A stretch of 64,000 nucleotides of DNA from Verrucomicrobiota bacterium (GTDB taxonomy: Bacteria; Verrucomicrobiota; Verrucomicrobiia; CAIQCK01), in the NCBI GenBank assembly GCA_016235595.1, contig JACRJX010000041.1:186001-250000 (forward strand), given 5' to 3'. The position numbers were made by a program, and so were the translations under genes. The notes beneath the pieces were generated by a model that ran no database searches, had not been told where the DNA came from, and saw only the letters and a program-made list of their open reading frames with translations. Below are positions 46,637 through 55,888 of this stretch, piece by piece (the stretch's first letter is position 1; each line of letters begins with the position of its first letter).

Positions 46637-47836
46637 GTGAAGACCCTCAAGACTTCCATTGGTTTATCGGCCGCGGTGGCGTGTTGTGCGCTGGCTATCC
46701 AGAGTTTCGGCGCCGATGCGCCCGAACCGAAAAATGTCGCACCCGGCGGCGTCAAGTTCGTGATGCACCGCGTGGACAAATACCGCAGCGAAGCCTGCGG
46801 CGTTGCTGACTTCAACGGCGACGGCAAACCGGACATTTTCGCGGGCGAGTTCCTCTACCTCGCTCCCGACTTCAAGCCAGTGAAGGTCCGCACGGTCAAG
46901 GGCAGCGTGGATGAGAATGGCAAGGGCTACCGCAACGATTTCGCCAACCTGACGCTCGACGTGGACGGCGACGGCAAGCCCGACATCATCAGCGTGGACT
47001 GGTTCGACAAGCACGCGATCTGGCTCAAGAACGTCGGCGCGTCCGGCCAGGAATGGCCGCAGACGGTCATCGAGCAAAACGGCAACTTCGAGACGGCGCA
47101 GTTGGGCGACGTGCTCGGCAAAGGCAAGGCGGACGCCGTGCTGCCCGACGTGAAACGCACCGTCTGGTACGAGCTGGTTGGCAAGGGCAAGTTCGAGGTG
47201 CATGTGGTCAGCGAAAAACCGATGAGCTTCGGCGGCGGCATCGGTGACATCAACGGCGACGGCCGGCCCGACATCATCCGGCCCGATGCGTGGTTCGAAG
47301 CACCCGCCGATCTGCGCAACGGCCAGTGGATCGAGCACCCGATCAAGCTCGCCAGCAAAGATGGCGTGAAATCCGAACACACCGCGCAGATTCTGGTCTT
47401 CGACGTCAACGGCGACGGTCGCAACGACCTGATCTGCAGTTCCGCGCACCGCTATGGCATCTACTGGTATGAGCAGGTCCGCGAGGGCAGCGAAATCAAG
47501 TTCAAGCAACACTTGATTGACGACACGTGGACCCAGGCGCACAGCCTCGTGCTCGGCGACCTCGACGGCGACGGCAAGCCGGAGCTGGTGGTGGGCAAGC
47601 GGTTCATGGCGCACAACGGCAAGGACCCGGAAGAGGATGCGCCGCTGGGAGTTTATTATTACAAGTTGGAGTGCAAGCCGGAGGTGAAGTGGGCCAAGCA
47701 CGTCATTTCATACAACCAGGGCATCGGCTCCGGATTGAACATTTGCCTGGCTGACATGGACTGCGACGGCGACCTCGATGTCGTCGTTACCGGCAAATTC
47801 GGCGGCCCCGTGTGGTTTGAGAACAAAACGAAGTAA
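46637..47836 (+). CDS. exported FG-GAP/VCBS-repeat protein
   Basis: A GTG at 46637 follows AAGGA and gives a Sec signal (LKTSIGLSAAVACCALAI); the TTG at 46613 is less likely. The mature 370 residues contain about six Ca-binding-like loops: DFNGDGKPDIF, DVDGDGKPDII, DINGDGRPDII, DVNGDGRNDLI, DLDGDGKPELV and DMDCDGDLDVV. Such repeats form a beta-propeller that usually binds ligands or partners. No catalytic motif. It sits between Gfo1 and Gfo2 with only four bases to the next start, so it belongs to the same transcript. Confidence 0.85.
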   Translation: MKTLKTSIGLSAAVACCALAIQSFGADAPEPKNVAPGGVKFVMHRVDKYRSEACGVADFNGDGKPDIFAGEFLYLAPDFKPVKVRTVKGSVDENGKGYRNDFANLTLDVDGDGKPDIISVDWFDKHAIWLKNVGASGQEWPQTVIEQNGNFETAQLGDVLGKGKADAVLPDVKRTVWYELVGKGKFEVHVVSEKPMSFGGGIGDINGDGRPDIIRPDAWFEAPADLRNGQWIEHPIKLASKDGVKSEHTAQILVFDVNGDGRNDLICSSAHRYGIYWYEQVREGSEIKFKQHLIDDTWTQAHSLVLGDLDGDGKPELVVGKRFMAHNGKDPEEDAPLGVYYYKLECKPEVKWAKHVISYNQGIGSGLNICLADMDCDGDLDVVVTGKFGGPVWFENKTK

Positions 47837-47840
47837 CACT

Positions 47841-49124
47841 ATGAAAATGAATCGTCGTGATTTTCTGAAGACCAGTTTTGCCACTGCGGCAGCCAGCGCG
47901 CTGCCCAACGTGATCCCGGCTTCCGCGCTGGGCCTTGACGGCACCGTTGCGCCAAGCGAACGTGTTGTGCTTGGCGCCATCGGCATCGGTGGCCGTGGAA
48001 CCTACGTGCTCGGCTGTTTCCTGGAGGAAGCTGACGTGCAATTCGTGGCCATCGCCGAGGTCAAAGCCGCGCGTCGCCAGGCCGTCAAGGAGCGCGCTGA
48101 CGCCAAATACGGCAACAGCAACTGCACGGCGTATCGCGACCTGCGCGAGCTGCTGGCCCGGTCCGACATTGACGCGGTGCTCATCGCCACGGGTCCGAAC
48201 TGGCACGCGCTGGCTGCAGTCACGACCGCGAAGGCGGGCAAGGATGTTTACTGCGAGAAGCCGTGCGCCAAGACCATCATGGACAGCCTCTCGCTGGCCG
48301 AGGCGTTTCATCGAACCGGTCGCGTGTTCCAGGCCGGCACGCAACGGCGCAGCCTGCCGAACTTCGAGTTCGCCGTCGAACTGGCCCGCCGTGGCAGACT
48401 CGGCAAACTCACGACGCTCCATGCACATCCCGCCGGTTTGAACACCGTCACCAGCGGCTGGCTCGAACCCGAGCCTGAACCGTCCAAGGAAGAAGGCGAC
48501 TGGGACCTTTACCTCGGCCCCGCGGCATGGCGGCCGTTCAACAAAGCGTTGTTCAATCGCGGCGGCAGCTTCGAGAAAGGCGGCGGCTTCGTCGGCGGCC
48601 CCGGCGGCGGCGGCTGTTTGGAGTGGGGTTCACATTGCGTGGACCAATGCCAGTGGGCTAATGATGCCGACAAGACGGTGCCGGTGGAATACTGGCCACA
48701 GGACGGCCAGTTGCACGCTCGCTACGCCAACGGCGTCAAGCTCGTCGTGCGTAACACGGATTGGCTGCCGAACATCGGCTCCTGCCCGGTGCGCTTTGAG
48801 GGCGAGACCGGCTGGGTCGAGACCGGCGACAACGGCGACCTCTACACCAGCTCGCCGGAACTGCTCGCCGGCAGACGCGCCAAGATCGGCGGCTACCCGG
48901 CGAACTTCCACGTCCGCAATTTCCTCGATTGCGTCAAATCGCGCGCCCTGACGCGAGCCAACGCCGACGCGGCCTGTAATACGCACATCGCTTGCAACGC
49001 CGGCAACATCGCTCTCTTCCTGGACCGCAAGGTCGCCTACGACCCGAAGAAGAACGAGTTCATCGGCGACGAGGAAGCCAACCGCCTCCGCGGCGAGGCG
49101 CTGCGCGAACCGTGGCGGTTCTAA
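47841..49124 (+). CDS. Tat-exported Gfo/Idh/MocA oxidoreductase 2
   Basis: The 427-residue protein begins MKMNRRDFLKTSFATAAASA, a Tat leader, and the ATG lies four bases after the previous stop. Rossmann motifs: LGAIGIGGRGTYVLG, FVAIAEVKAAR, LIATGPNWHALAAVTTAK and the EKP loop KDVYCEKPCAKT. The C-terminal domain differs from paralogues 1 and 3: FVGGPGGGGCLEWGSHCVDQ and a shorter Trp-rich region, so its substrate may differ. Part of the 45-55 kb run; HEAT1 follows after 50 bases. Confidence 0.88.
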   Translation: MKMNRRDFLKTSFATAAASALPNVIPASALGLDGTVAPSERVVLGAIGIGGRGTYVLGCFLEEADVQFVAIAEVKAARRQAVKERADAKYGNSNCTAYRDLRELLARSDIDAVLIATGPNWHALAAVTTAKAGKDVYCEKPCAKTIMDSLSLAEAFHRTGRVFQAGTQRRSLPNFEFAVELARRGRLGKLTTLHAHPAGLNTVTSGWLEPEPEPSKEEGDWDLYLGPAAWRPFNKALFNRGGSFEKGGGFVGGPGGGGCLEWGSHCVDQCQWANDADKTVPVEYWPQDGQLHARYANGVKLVVRNTDWLPNIGSCPVRFEGETGWVETGDNGDLYTSSPELLAGRRAKIGGYPANFHVRNFLDCVKSRALTRANADAACNTHIACNAGNIALFLDRKVAYDPKKNEFIGDEEANRLRGEALREPWRF

Positions 49125-49174
49125 CAACCGACGCTCCAGAATTCATTCCCAATCTTAACCAGCAACGAAATACC

Positions 49175-51382
49175 ATGACGCTCACCATTCCAAATCTCGT
49201 CCGCTGTGCCGCGTTGGTCGCGGCCATCGCGCTCGCCGGCCAGCTTCAAGCAGCGGGTCCCGACGCTGCAAAGGCCGCCGAAAAACAGCGCGAACTCATC
49301 GCCATCCTCAAGTCCGGCGCGCCGCCCGCGGAGAAGGCGATCGCGTGTAAACGGCTCGCCATCTACGGCACCAGCGAAGCGGTGTCGGTGCTGGCGCCGT
49401 TCCTCGCTGACGAGCACCTCGCCTCGTGGGCGCGCATCGCGCTGCAGAACATTCCCGATTCTGCTGCCGATGATGCGTTGCGCGACGCGCTCGGAAAACT
49501 GCACGGCAAACTCCTGATCGGCGTGATCAACACCCTCGGCGTCCGCCGCGATGCCAACTCCGTCGGCGCGCTCTCCGAGAAGCTGAAGGATTCCGACGCC
49601 GACGTGGCTTCGGCTGCCGCCGCGGCGCTGGGTCGCATTGGCGGCGGGACGGCCACCAAAACGCTGCAACCCCTGCTTGCCAGCGCGCCCGCCGCAGTCC
49701 GGCCAGCGGTTGCCGAAGGTTGCATCCTCTGCGCAGAACAATCCCTCGCCGAGGGAAAGGCCGCCGACGCGGTGAAGCTGTTTGACGCCGTCCGCAGCGC
49801 GAATATCTCGAAACAGAAGACCGCTGAGGCAACGCGTGGCGCGATTCTCGCCCGCGGCGCTGCTGGCGTACCGCTGTTGGTCGAGCAACTGCGCTCCAAG
49901 GACAAGGAATGTTTCAACATTGCCATGCGCACGGCGCGCGATCTGCCCGGCCGCGAAGTCGCGCAGGCATTGCTGGCCGAAATGGACCGTGTGACGCCGG
50001 AGCGGCAGTCATATTTGTTGCTGGCGCTCGCCGACCGCGGTGACGCGGAGACGCTGGACGTGGCCCTCAAGGCGGCCAAGAGCGCGCCGCAGCCGCAGCA
50101 GCTCATCGCGATCAGCGTGCTCGATCGCTTGAGCAACCCCAAATCCGCGCCAGCACTGCTCGCCATCGCTGCCGGCGACGACGCGAAGGTCGCAATGGTC
50201 GCAAGGCTGGCGGTGGCCAAGATGCCGGGCGCGGCAGTTGAAGCGGCCATTGTCGCCTTGTTGAAGCAACCGGGCGAAAACGCCCGCCGCGCCGCGATCG
50301 AGTTGATTGCTCAGCGCCGCATTATGAGCGCGATTCCGGACCTGCTGAAAGTCGCGGAAGATTCCAATGCCGCCGTCTCCGGCGCGAGCTTCAAGGCGCT
50401 CGGCGAACTGGCTGGCATTGGCGAAATGCCGATGCTGCTCGGCGCATTGATGAAGGCAAAGGACACGGAACCGGCCGAGAACGCGTTGTCCGCCGTCTGC
50501 GCGCGATTGAACCGGCCTGTCGCCGCCAACGTTGCCGTCCAGAAAGCGGTTTATGGCGATCTGCCGAACGGCCCGTCGGCCGACGTCACCGCCAAGCTCT
50601 CGGAGCTTGTGAAGGCTTCTCCGACCGTGCAGGTGTCCAACAAGAATTTCGGCGACCCCGCCGGTGGACGCGTGAAGCATATGCGCGTGGAATACACCGT
50701 CAACGGCGTGCCAGGCAAAAAGATGGTGCGCGAGAACGACACCCTGGAGTTCACCGCCACCGCCGTGCCACCCGAGCTGGTGGACGCGCTCTGCGCGCCG
50801 CTGGCCCAGGCGCCGGTGCCGGCGAAACTCGCGTTGCTGCGCGTGCTGCGTTCGGCCGGCGGCCCCAAGGCACTCGCCGCCGTGCGTGGTGCACTCTCCG
50901 ACGCCAACGCTGAGATCAAGGAGACTGCCCAGCGCGCACTCTGTGACTGGCAGACGGCGGATGCATTGCCCGATGTGATGCAGATCGCCAAGACCGCCAC
51001 GGACAAGAAGTTCAAGATCCTCGCGCTTCGCGGCCAGCTCCGGCTGATTCCGATTCAGGATGCTTCCGACGACCAGAAGCTCGCCTCGCTCAAGGAAGCG
51101 ATGGCGTTGATCGAGCGCGACGAGGAACGCCGCCTCGCGCTGGCCGCCCTCGGTGGAGTTCCGACCGCCGACTCGCTGGAGCTGGTCATGCCGTATTTGA
51201 GCGCAGGCAATCTCAAAGGCGAAGCCAGCATCGCCGCCGTCGCCATTTCCGCGAAGATCGTCGGCCGGTGCCCGGCGCTGGTCGCCAAGGCCATGCAGCA
51301 AGTGACGATCTCCGATCCGAAACTCGCCCAGCAGGCCAAGCGGTTGCTGGCGCAGGCAAAGAAAGCCGCGCCGAAGAAATAA
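49175..51382 (+). CDS. exported HEAT-repeat protein 1 with inserted DUF3395-like domain
   Basis: The 735-residue protein has a signal (LVRCAALVAAIALAGQLQAA) and a long series of HEAT/ARM-type helical pairs (about 25-450 and 530-735), for example ASAAAAALGRIGGGTATKTL and ALLRVLRSAGGPKALAAVRG. Residues about 453-528 break the helical pattern with a beta segment: KAVYGDLPNGPSADVTAKL, VSNKNFGDPAGGRVKHMRVE, YTVNGVPGKKMVREND. This resembles the DUF3395 (DNAJC11 C-terminal) pattern YG...DVT...DP..G..K.L.V.Y. No CxxCH haem motif is present. Probably a periplasmic scaffold. Start at 49175 after the weak context AACGAAATACC. Confidence 0.8.
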   Translation: MTLTIPNLVRCAALVAAIALAGQLQAAGPDAAKAAEKQRELIAILKSGAPPAEKAIACKRLAIYGTSEAVSVLAPFLADEHLASWARIALQNIPDSAADDALRDALGKLHGKLLIGVINTLGVRRDANSVGALSEKLKDSDADVASAAAAALGRIGGGTATKTLQPLLASAPAAVRPAVAEGCILCAEQSLAEGKAADAVKLFDAVRSANISKQKTAEATRGAILARGAAGVPLLVEQLRSKDKECFNIAMRTARDLPGREVAQALLAEMDRVTPERQSYLLLALADRGDAETLDVALKAAKSAPQPQQLIAISVLDRLSNPKSAPALLAIAAGDDAKVAMVARLAVAKMPGAAVEAAIVALLKQPGENARRAAIELIAQRRIMSAIPDLLKVAEDSNAAVSGASFKALGELAGIGEMPMLLGALMKAKDTEPAENALSAVCARLNRPVAANVAVQKAVYGDLPNGPSADVTAKLSELVKASPTVQVSNKNFGDPAGGRVKHMRVEYTVNGVPGKKMVRENDTLEFTATAVPPELVDALCAPLAQAPVPAKLALLRVLRSAGGPKALAAVRGALSDANAEIKETAQRALCDWQTADALPDVMQIAKTATDKKFKILALRGQLRLIPIQDASDDQKLASLKEAMALIERDEERRLALAALGGVPTADSLELVMPYLSAGNLKGEASIAAVAISAKIVGRCPALVAKAMQQVTISDPKLAQQAKRLLAQAKKAAPKK

Positions 51383-51388
51383 TTGTTA

Positions 51389-52054
51389 ATGAGAATCGTC
51401 GCCATCCTTGCCGTTGCCTGTCTCGCCGCGCTGGTCGCGCGCGGTGGCGAGCAATCGCTTTTCAACGGCAAGGACCTCGACGGGTGGGATGGTAAGCCCG
51501 GCTGGTGGCACGTCGAGGACGGCGCGCTCACCTGCGAGAGCACGCCCGAAAACCCGTGCAAGAAGTGCAACTACCTCATCTGGAAGGGCGGCGAACCGGC
51601 GGACTTTGAGTTGACGGCGGATTTCCGGATGAGCGAGAAGGCCAACTCCGGCATCCAGATCCGCTCTGAGCGCCGGCCCGATTGGGACACGTTCGGCTAC
51701 CAGGCCGACATGTCCGGCAACGGTGCACTGGTCGGATTCATCTATCACCACAAGCGCGGCTTGATCGTCGCGCGCGGCGAAAAGGCCGTGCTCGCCGCCG
51801 ACGGGAAGAAGACCGCCGGAAAAATCGGCGACGCGGCCGAACTGCTGAAGGTTTTCAAGAAGGGCGACTGGAATACTTATCGCATCATCTGCCAGAACCG
51901 GCAGGTGACGCTCTACGTCAACGGCGTCTTGATGGCGCAGGTGACCGACGAGACCCCGGGCGCCGACAAGGGCGGCATTATCGCCCTCCAGATGCATCCG
52001 GGTCCGCCGATGAAGATTCAGTTCAAGAACATCGTCCTGAAGACATCGAAGTAA
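51389..52054 (+). CDS. DUF1080 (3-keto-disaccharide hydrolase-type) protein
   Basis: The 221-residue product has a signal (MRIVAILAVACLAALVARGG) and the opening LFNGKDLDGWDGKPGWWHVE typical of DUF1080 (PF06439, jelly-roll). The family core FELTADFRMSEKANSGIQIR, GFIYHHKRGLIVARGEKAV and WNTYRIICQNRQVTLYVNG follow. Characterised members hydrolyse or eliminate 3-keto-glycosides made by Gfo/Idh/MocA oxidases, so placement between Gfo2-HEAT1 and Gfo3-HEAT2 is meaningful. It starts six bases after HEAT1 ends (the ATG at 51389; a TTG at 51383 is in frame). Confidence 0.88.
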   Translation: MRIVAILAVACLAALVARGGEQSLFNGKDLDGWDGKPGWWHVEDGALTCESTPENPCKKCNYLIWKGGEPADFELTADFRMSEKANSGIQIRSERRPDWDTFGYQADMSGNGALVGFIYHHKRGLIVARGEKAVLAADGKKTAGKIGDAAELLKVFKKGDWNTYRIICQNRQVTLYVNGVLMAQVTDETPGADKGGIIALQMHPGPPMKIQFKNIVLKTSK

Positions 52055-52075
52055 TCGAAGCAGAAGAGTTGTGCC

Positions 52076-53383
52076 GTGAAAATCAATCGTCGCGATTTTC
52101 TCAAGAAAACGCTGGTGGCGTCCGCCTCGGTCGCCGCGCCTTGCTTTATTCCCGCGTCAGCGCTCGGCCGCAACGGCATGGTGGCGCCCAGCGAGCGAAT
52201 CGTGATGGCCGGCATCGGCATCGGCGGGCGCGGCACGCACGACCTCGGCTGGATGATCGGGGAACCGGATGTGCAGGTGGTCGCTATCTGCGATGTCCGC
52301 AAGAACCGGCGCGAAGCGGCCAAGAACATCGTGGACGGCAAGTACGGCAACAAGGACTGCGCCCTCTACAGTGACATCCGCCAGTTCCTCGCCGAGCGGA
52401 CGGACGTGGACGCCGTGCTGACCGCCACCGGCGACCGTTGGCACGCGCTGGCGGCGACGATGGCCATGCGCGCCGGCAAGGACGTCTACTGCGAAAAACC
52501 GTCCTGCCTCACCATCGCGCAGGGGCAAATGATCGTCGAGACCGCCCGCCGGTATGGCCGCGTTTTTCAAACAGGCGCGCAGCGGCTCAGCGAACCCAAC
52601 CACGTTTTTGCAATCGAAATGGCGCGCGCCGGCCGGCTGGGCAAGGTTCACACCGTTTACGCCGATATCCGTTACCGTGGCGGTTCGCGCCACGACTGGC
52701 TGCCAGAGCAACCGCTGCCGCCCAGAGAGGAACTGGACTGGGATGCCTGGCTTGGCCCGTGTCCTTGGCGTCCTTACAACGCCACCTACGTGAACCACGG
52801 CTGGTATAATTTCTACGACTTCGCCACTGACGTCGCCATGTGGGGCGCGCACACGCTGGCCCAGGCGCTCGCGGGGATTGACATGGAGAATGTCTCCACC
52901 ATCGAGTTTGAATATGCCGGGCCGGATGCCACGATCGTGACGCGCCTGTCCAACGGTGTGAAGCTGGTCCTGGTTCGCGTGGACGGCTCGTGCTGGGACC
53001 CGTGCCAATACTGGCATGGCGCTTGTGGCGAGCGATTCGACGGCCCCGAGGGTTGGACCGCAGCGGCGGACGGTTACTCGATCACCGATGTTTCCAAACC
53101 GTCGTTGCTGCGCGAATACAGGAAGGTGTTGAACGAATACATCGACCGGACGCGGCGGCCCATGAACCACATGAGGGATTTCCTCGATTGCGTCAAGTCG
53201 CGCCGGCTTGCAGTGGCCCACCCGGAGATCATGTACCGGTCCATGAGCATCTGCCTGGCGGCCGACATTTGCGATGTGTTGAAGCACAATGTGAAGTTCG
53301 ATTTCATCAAGGGCGAGTTTGTTGGTGACGTTGAAGCCAACCGCATGCGGTTCCGCGCCAATCGCGAGACGTGGCGCGCGTGA
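52076..53383 (+). CDS. Tat-exported Gfo/Idh/MocA oxidoreductase 3
   Basis: A GTG start gives KINRRDFLKKTLVASASVAA, a Tat leader; 435 residues in all. Motifs: MAGIGIGGRGTHDLGWM, VVAICDVRKNRR, LTATGDRWHALAATMAM and KDVYCEKPSCLT. It shares with Gfo1 the phrases WDAWLGPCPWRPYN and ACGERFDG, so 1 and 3 are closer to each other than to Gfo2. Lies 21 bases after DUF1080, in the same transcript. Confidence 0.88.
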   Translation: MKINRRDFLKKTLVASASVAAPCFIPASALGRNGMVAPSERIVMAGIGIGGRGTHDLGWMIGEPDVQVVAICDVRKNRREAAKNIVDGKYGNKDCALYSDIRQFLAERTDVDAVLTATGDRWHALAATMAMRAGKDVYCEKPSCLTIAQGQMIVETARRYGRVFQTGAQRLSEPNHVFAIEMARAGRLGKVHTVYADIRYRGGSRHDWLPEQPLPPREELDWDAWLGPCPWRPYNATYVNHGWYNFYDFATDVAMWGAHTLAQALAGIDMENVSTIEFEYAGPDATIVTRLSNGVKLVLVRVDGSCWDPCQYWHGACGERFDGPEGWTAAADGYSITDVSKPSLLREYRKVLNEYIDRTRRPMNHMRDFLDCVKSRRLAVAHPEIMYRSMSICLAADICDVLKHNVKFDFIKGEFVGDVEANRMRFRANRETWRA

Positions 53384-53439
53384 TTTTTTGCTGACGAGAG
53401 ACGACAGACTGTTTTGAATCTGATATGGAGACTATGAAC

Positions 53440-55659
53440 ATGAAAAACATGAAGTGGATGCTGATGGTGGCCGTCGCCGGGTTGATCGCGCTGCCCTTGC
53501 AGGCGCAGTGGCAGATTCCCGCTGATCCCGCGGCCAAGAAGGAATACGTCGCCAAGCTGCTCGTAACGGTGCAAAAGGCCGATGTTCCGCTGAACGAGCG
53601 GTTCGCCGCGTGCCGCGAGCTGTCCGTTCTCGGTGACAAGACCGCCGTGCCGGTCCTCGCAGCGCTTCTGCCCGACGAGAAGATGTCACACATGGCGCGC
53701 TACGGTCTGGAACCGATAGCGGACGCATCCGTGGACGTTGCGCTCCGCGATGCGCTCTGCAAGGTCAAGGGCCGCCTGCTGGCCGGCGTGATCGATTCCA
53801 TCGGCGTCCGCCGCGACGCCAAGGCCGTCGAGCCGCTCGCCAAGCTGCTTTGCGACACCGATCCCCATGTCGTCTGCGCCGCCGCCGCCTCGCTCGGCCG
53901 TATTGGCAATGCTGCCGCCGCTGGCGCACTGGAGAAGGCGCTCGGAAGCGCTTCAGGGGCAAGCCTCAACGTCATCGCTGACGGTTGCATTCGCGCCGCC
54001 GAAGCACAGATGGCCTGCGGCAAATGCGACAAAGCTGTCGCTCTCTATGACTGTGTGCGTGCCACCAAGACGCCACGCCACATCCGCATGGCCGCAATGC
54101 GCGGCGCGATCCTCGCCCGCGGCCCTGCCGGCATCGCGATGCTCATGGAACAGATCAAGGGCGATGACAACGCCATGTTCTCCGTCGCCATGCGCCTCAC
54201 GCACGAGATCCCCGGCTCGGCACTGACGCAAGCCCTCGCCGCTGAAGTCGGCAAGCTCGCGCCGGAAAAACAGGTGGTCGTTCTCCAGTCGCTCGGTGAC
54301 CGCAAGGACACCTCTGCGATTCCCGCCGTGCTCGCCGCTGCCAAGGCCGGCCCGTCCAACGTCCGCGTCGCCGCCATTCGCGCGCTGCCGCAAATCGGTT
54401 GTCCCTCGTGTCTCGCGCCGCTGGTCACGCTGGCATCCGATGCCGACACTGAGGTCGCCGCCGCCGCGCAAACCAGTCTCGCCGGTTTCCCCGGCAAGGA
54501 AGCGGACTCGACCATTGCAAACCTGATGAACGCGCAGGACACGAAAGTGCGTTGCACGGCCATTGATCTGGTCGGCCAGCGCCGCGTCACCAGCGCGATG
54601 CCGGCATTGTTGAAAGCCGCCGAAGATGCCGACCGGCAGGTTTCCACCGCCAGTTTCAAGATCCTCGGCGATATGGCCGGCGCCGCAGAGATTCCCGCGA
54701 TGATCAATCTGCTCATCAAGACGCAGGCGGCATCGGCTGCCGAGAACGCGTTGTCAGCCGTCTGCGCCCGGCAAGCTGAGCCGGCAGCGGGCAACGTCGT
54801 CATCAAGAAAGCGATCTACGGCGCGTTGCCTGACGGCCCGTCGGCGGAGGTAACGAAGAAAGCCACCGATCTGGTCAAGTCCGGCTCCATGACCCTGGAG
54901 GTAAACAATGGCAATTTCGGCGATCCCGCTCCGAGGAAGCCCAAGAAGCTGAGCGTGGAGTATACCGTGAACGGAGTCTGGGCCACCAAGACCGTTGCGG
55001 AAGGCGGGACGATCTTGTTCACGAGCGCGACCGCATCGCCGGCGTGTGTGGACGCGCTGTGCGGCGCGATGGCGCAGGCGCCGGTGCCTGCGAAACAGGC
55101 GTTGCTGCGTATCCTCCGCTCTGCCGGCGGTCCGAAGTCCCTCGCCACCGTGCGTGCCGCCATGCAGGATGACAACGCAGAGATCAAGGATACCGCCACG
55201 CGCGTCCTGTGCGACTGGACGACCGCCGAGGCTGCCGACGAACAGCTCGCGCTGGCGAAGACCTCGCCGAACAAGACCTACAAGGTGCTGGCCCTGCGTG
55301 GCTACATCCGCGCCATTGGTGACGCCAATGTCGACATTGCCAAGCGCCACGCGATGTGCAAGGAAGCGACCGCGCTGATCCAGAACGACACCGAGAAGCG
55401 ATTGTTGCTCAGCGCACTCAGCAACGCCGGCGACGCTGAGTCGCTCGATATGGTGATGTCACACCTCGATAACCCGGCGATCAAGGACGAAGCCTGCCTC
55501 GCCGCCGTGGCCGTGGCCGAGCGATTGGTCGCGGGCAATCCCGCCGTCGTCGCCGACGCAATGAAGAAGGTTGTGAAAGCGACCAAGAACGAGGGCATCC
55601 TCAAGCGCGCTCGCAAGGTTCTCGGCCAAACCCGCCCCAAACCAGCGGCGAAGAAATAG
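53440..55659 (+). CDS. exported HEAT-repeat protein 2 with inserted DUF3395-like domain
   Basis: Paralogue of HEAT1 (739-744 residues, same layout). The signal is MKNMKWMLMVAVAGLIALPL; GGAG lies nine bases before ATG 53440, and in-frame Met codons at 53425 and 53434 are alternatives. HEAT pairs flank the insert at about residues 455-530: KKAIYGALPDGPSAEVTKK, VNNGNFGDPAPRKPKKLSVE, YTVNGVWATKTVAEG. The HEAT1 phrase AQAPVPAKLALLRVLRSAGG recurs as AQAPVPAKQALLRILRSAGG, showing that the pair arose by duplication of a Gfo-HEAT unit. No catalytic motif. Ends the run, followed by a strong hairpin. Confidence 0.8.
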   Translation: MKNMKWMLMVAVAGLIALPLQAQWQIPADPAAKKEYVAKLLVTVQKADVPLNERFAACRELSVLGDKTAVPVLAALLPDEKMSHMARYGLEPIADASVDVALRDALCKVKGRLLAGVIDSIGVRRDAKAVEPLAKLLCDTDPHVVCAAAASLGRIGNAAAAGALEKALGSASGASLNVIADGCIRAAEAQMACGKCDKAVALYDCVRATKTPRHIRMAAMRGAILARGPAGIAMLMEQIKGDDNAMFSVAMRLTHEIPGSALTQALAAEVGKLAPEKQVVVLQSLGDRKDTSAIPAVLAAAKAGPSNVRVAAIRALPQIGCPSCLAPLVTLASDADTEVAAAAQTSLAGFPGKEADSTIANLMNAQDTKVRCTAIDLVGQRRVTSAMPALLKAAEDADRQVSTASFKILGDMAGAAEIPAMINLLIKTQAASAAENALSAVCARQAEPAAGNVVIKKAIYGALPDGPSAEVTKKATDLVKSGSMTLEVNNGNFGDPAPRKPKKLSVEYTVNGVWATKTVAEGGTILFTSATASPACVDALCGAMAQAPVPAKQALLRILRSAGGPKSLATVRAAMQDDNAEIKDTATRVLCDWTTAEAADEQLALAKTSPNKTYKVLALRGYIRAIGDANVDIAKRHAMCKEATALIQNDTEKRLLLSALSNAGDAESLDMVMSHLDNPAIKDEACLAAVAVAERLVAGNPAVVADAMKKVVKATKNEGILKRARKVLGQTRPKPAAKK

Positions 55660-55694
55660 AGCGCCCCGCAAAGCGGCATAGTCAAAATTCAGAG

Positions 55695-55730
55695 CAAACC
55701 CTCCGACGGAATGGTCCGTCGGAGGGTTTG
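55695..55730. terminator. perfect 16-bp hairpin closing the Gfo-HEAT-DUF1080 run
   Basis: CAAACCCTCCGACGGA (55695-55710) and TCCGTCGGAGGGTTTG (55715-55730) pair without mismatch around ATGG. A T-rich CATTTGTAGT follows. It starts 35 bases after the HEAT2 stop and is the strongest hairpin I see in the window. Confidence 0.75.
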
Positions 55731-55888
55731 CATTTGTAGTCGCGACCCCGTTCACAGGTGCATCTGCGGTCGGGATTCTGTGCCGGAAATAGTGCTGGCG
55801 CGGCCAAAGCACGGGTGTTATACACGCGCCCAGCTTCCGGCATCTGGAAACCTCGTTGTAGATCTGGTGCAACAACTGGAGAATGACC

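Noticed and set aside
52157..53287. 376-codon reverse frame opposite Gfo3
   Set aside because: Shadow of the Tat-exported Gfo gene, without start signal or motif.
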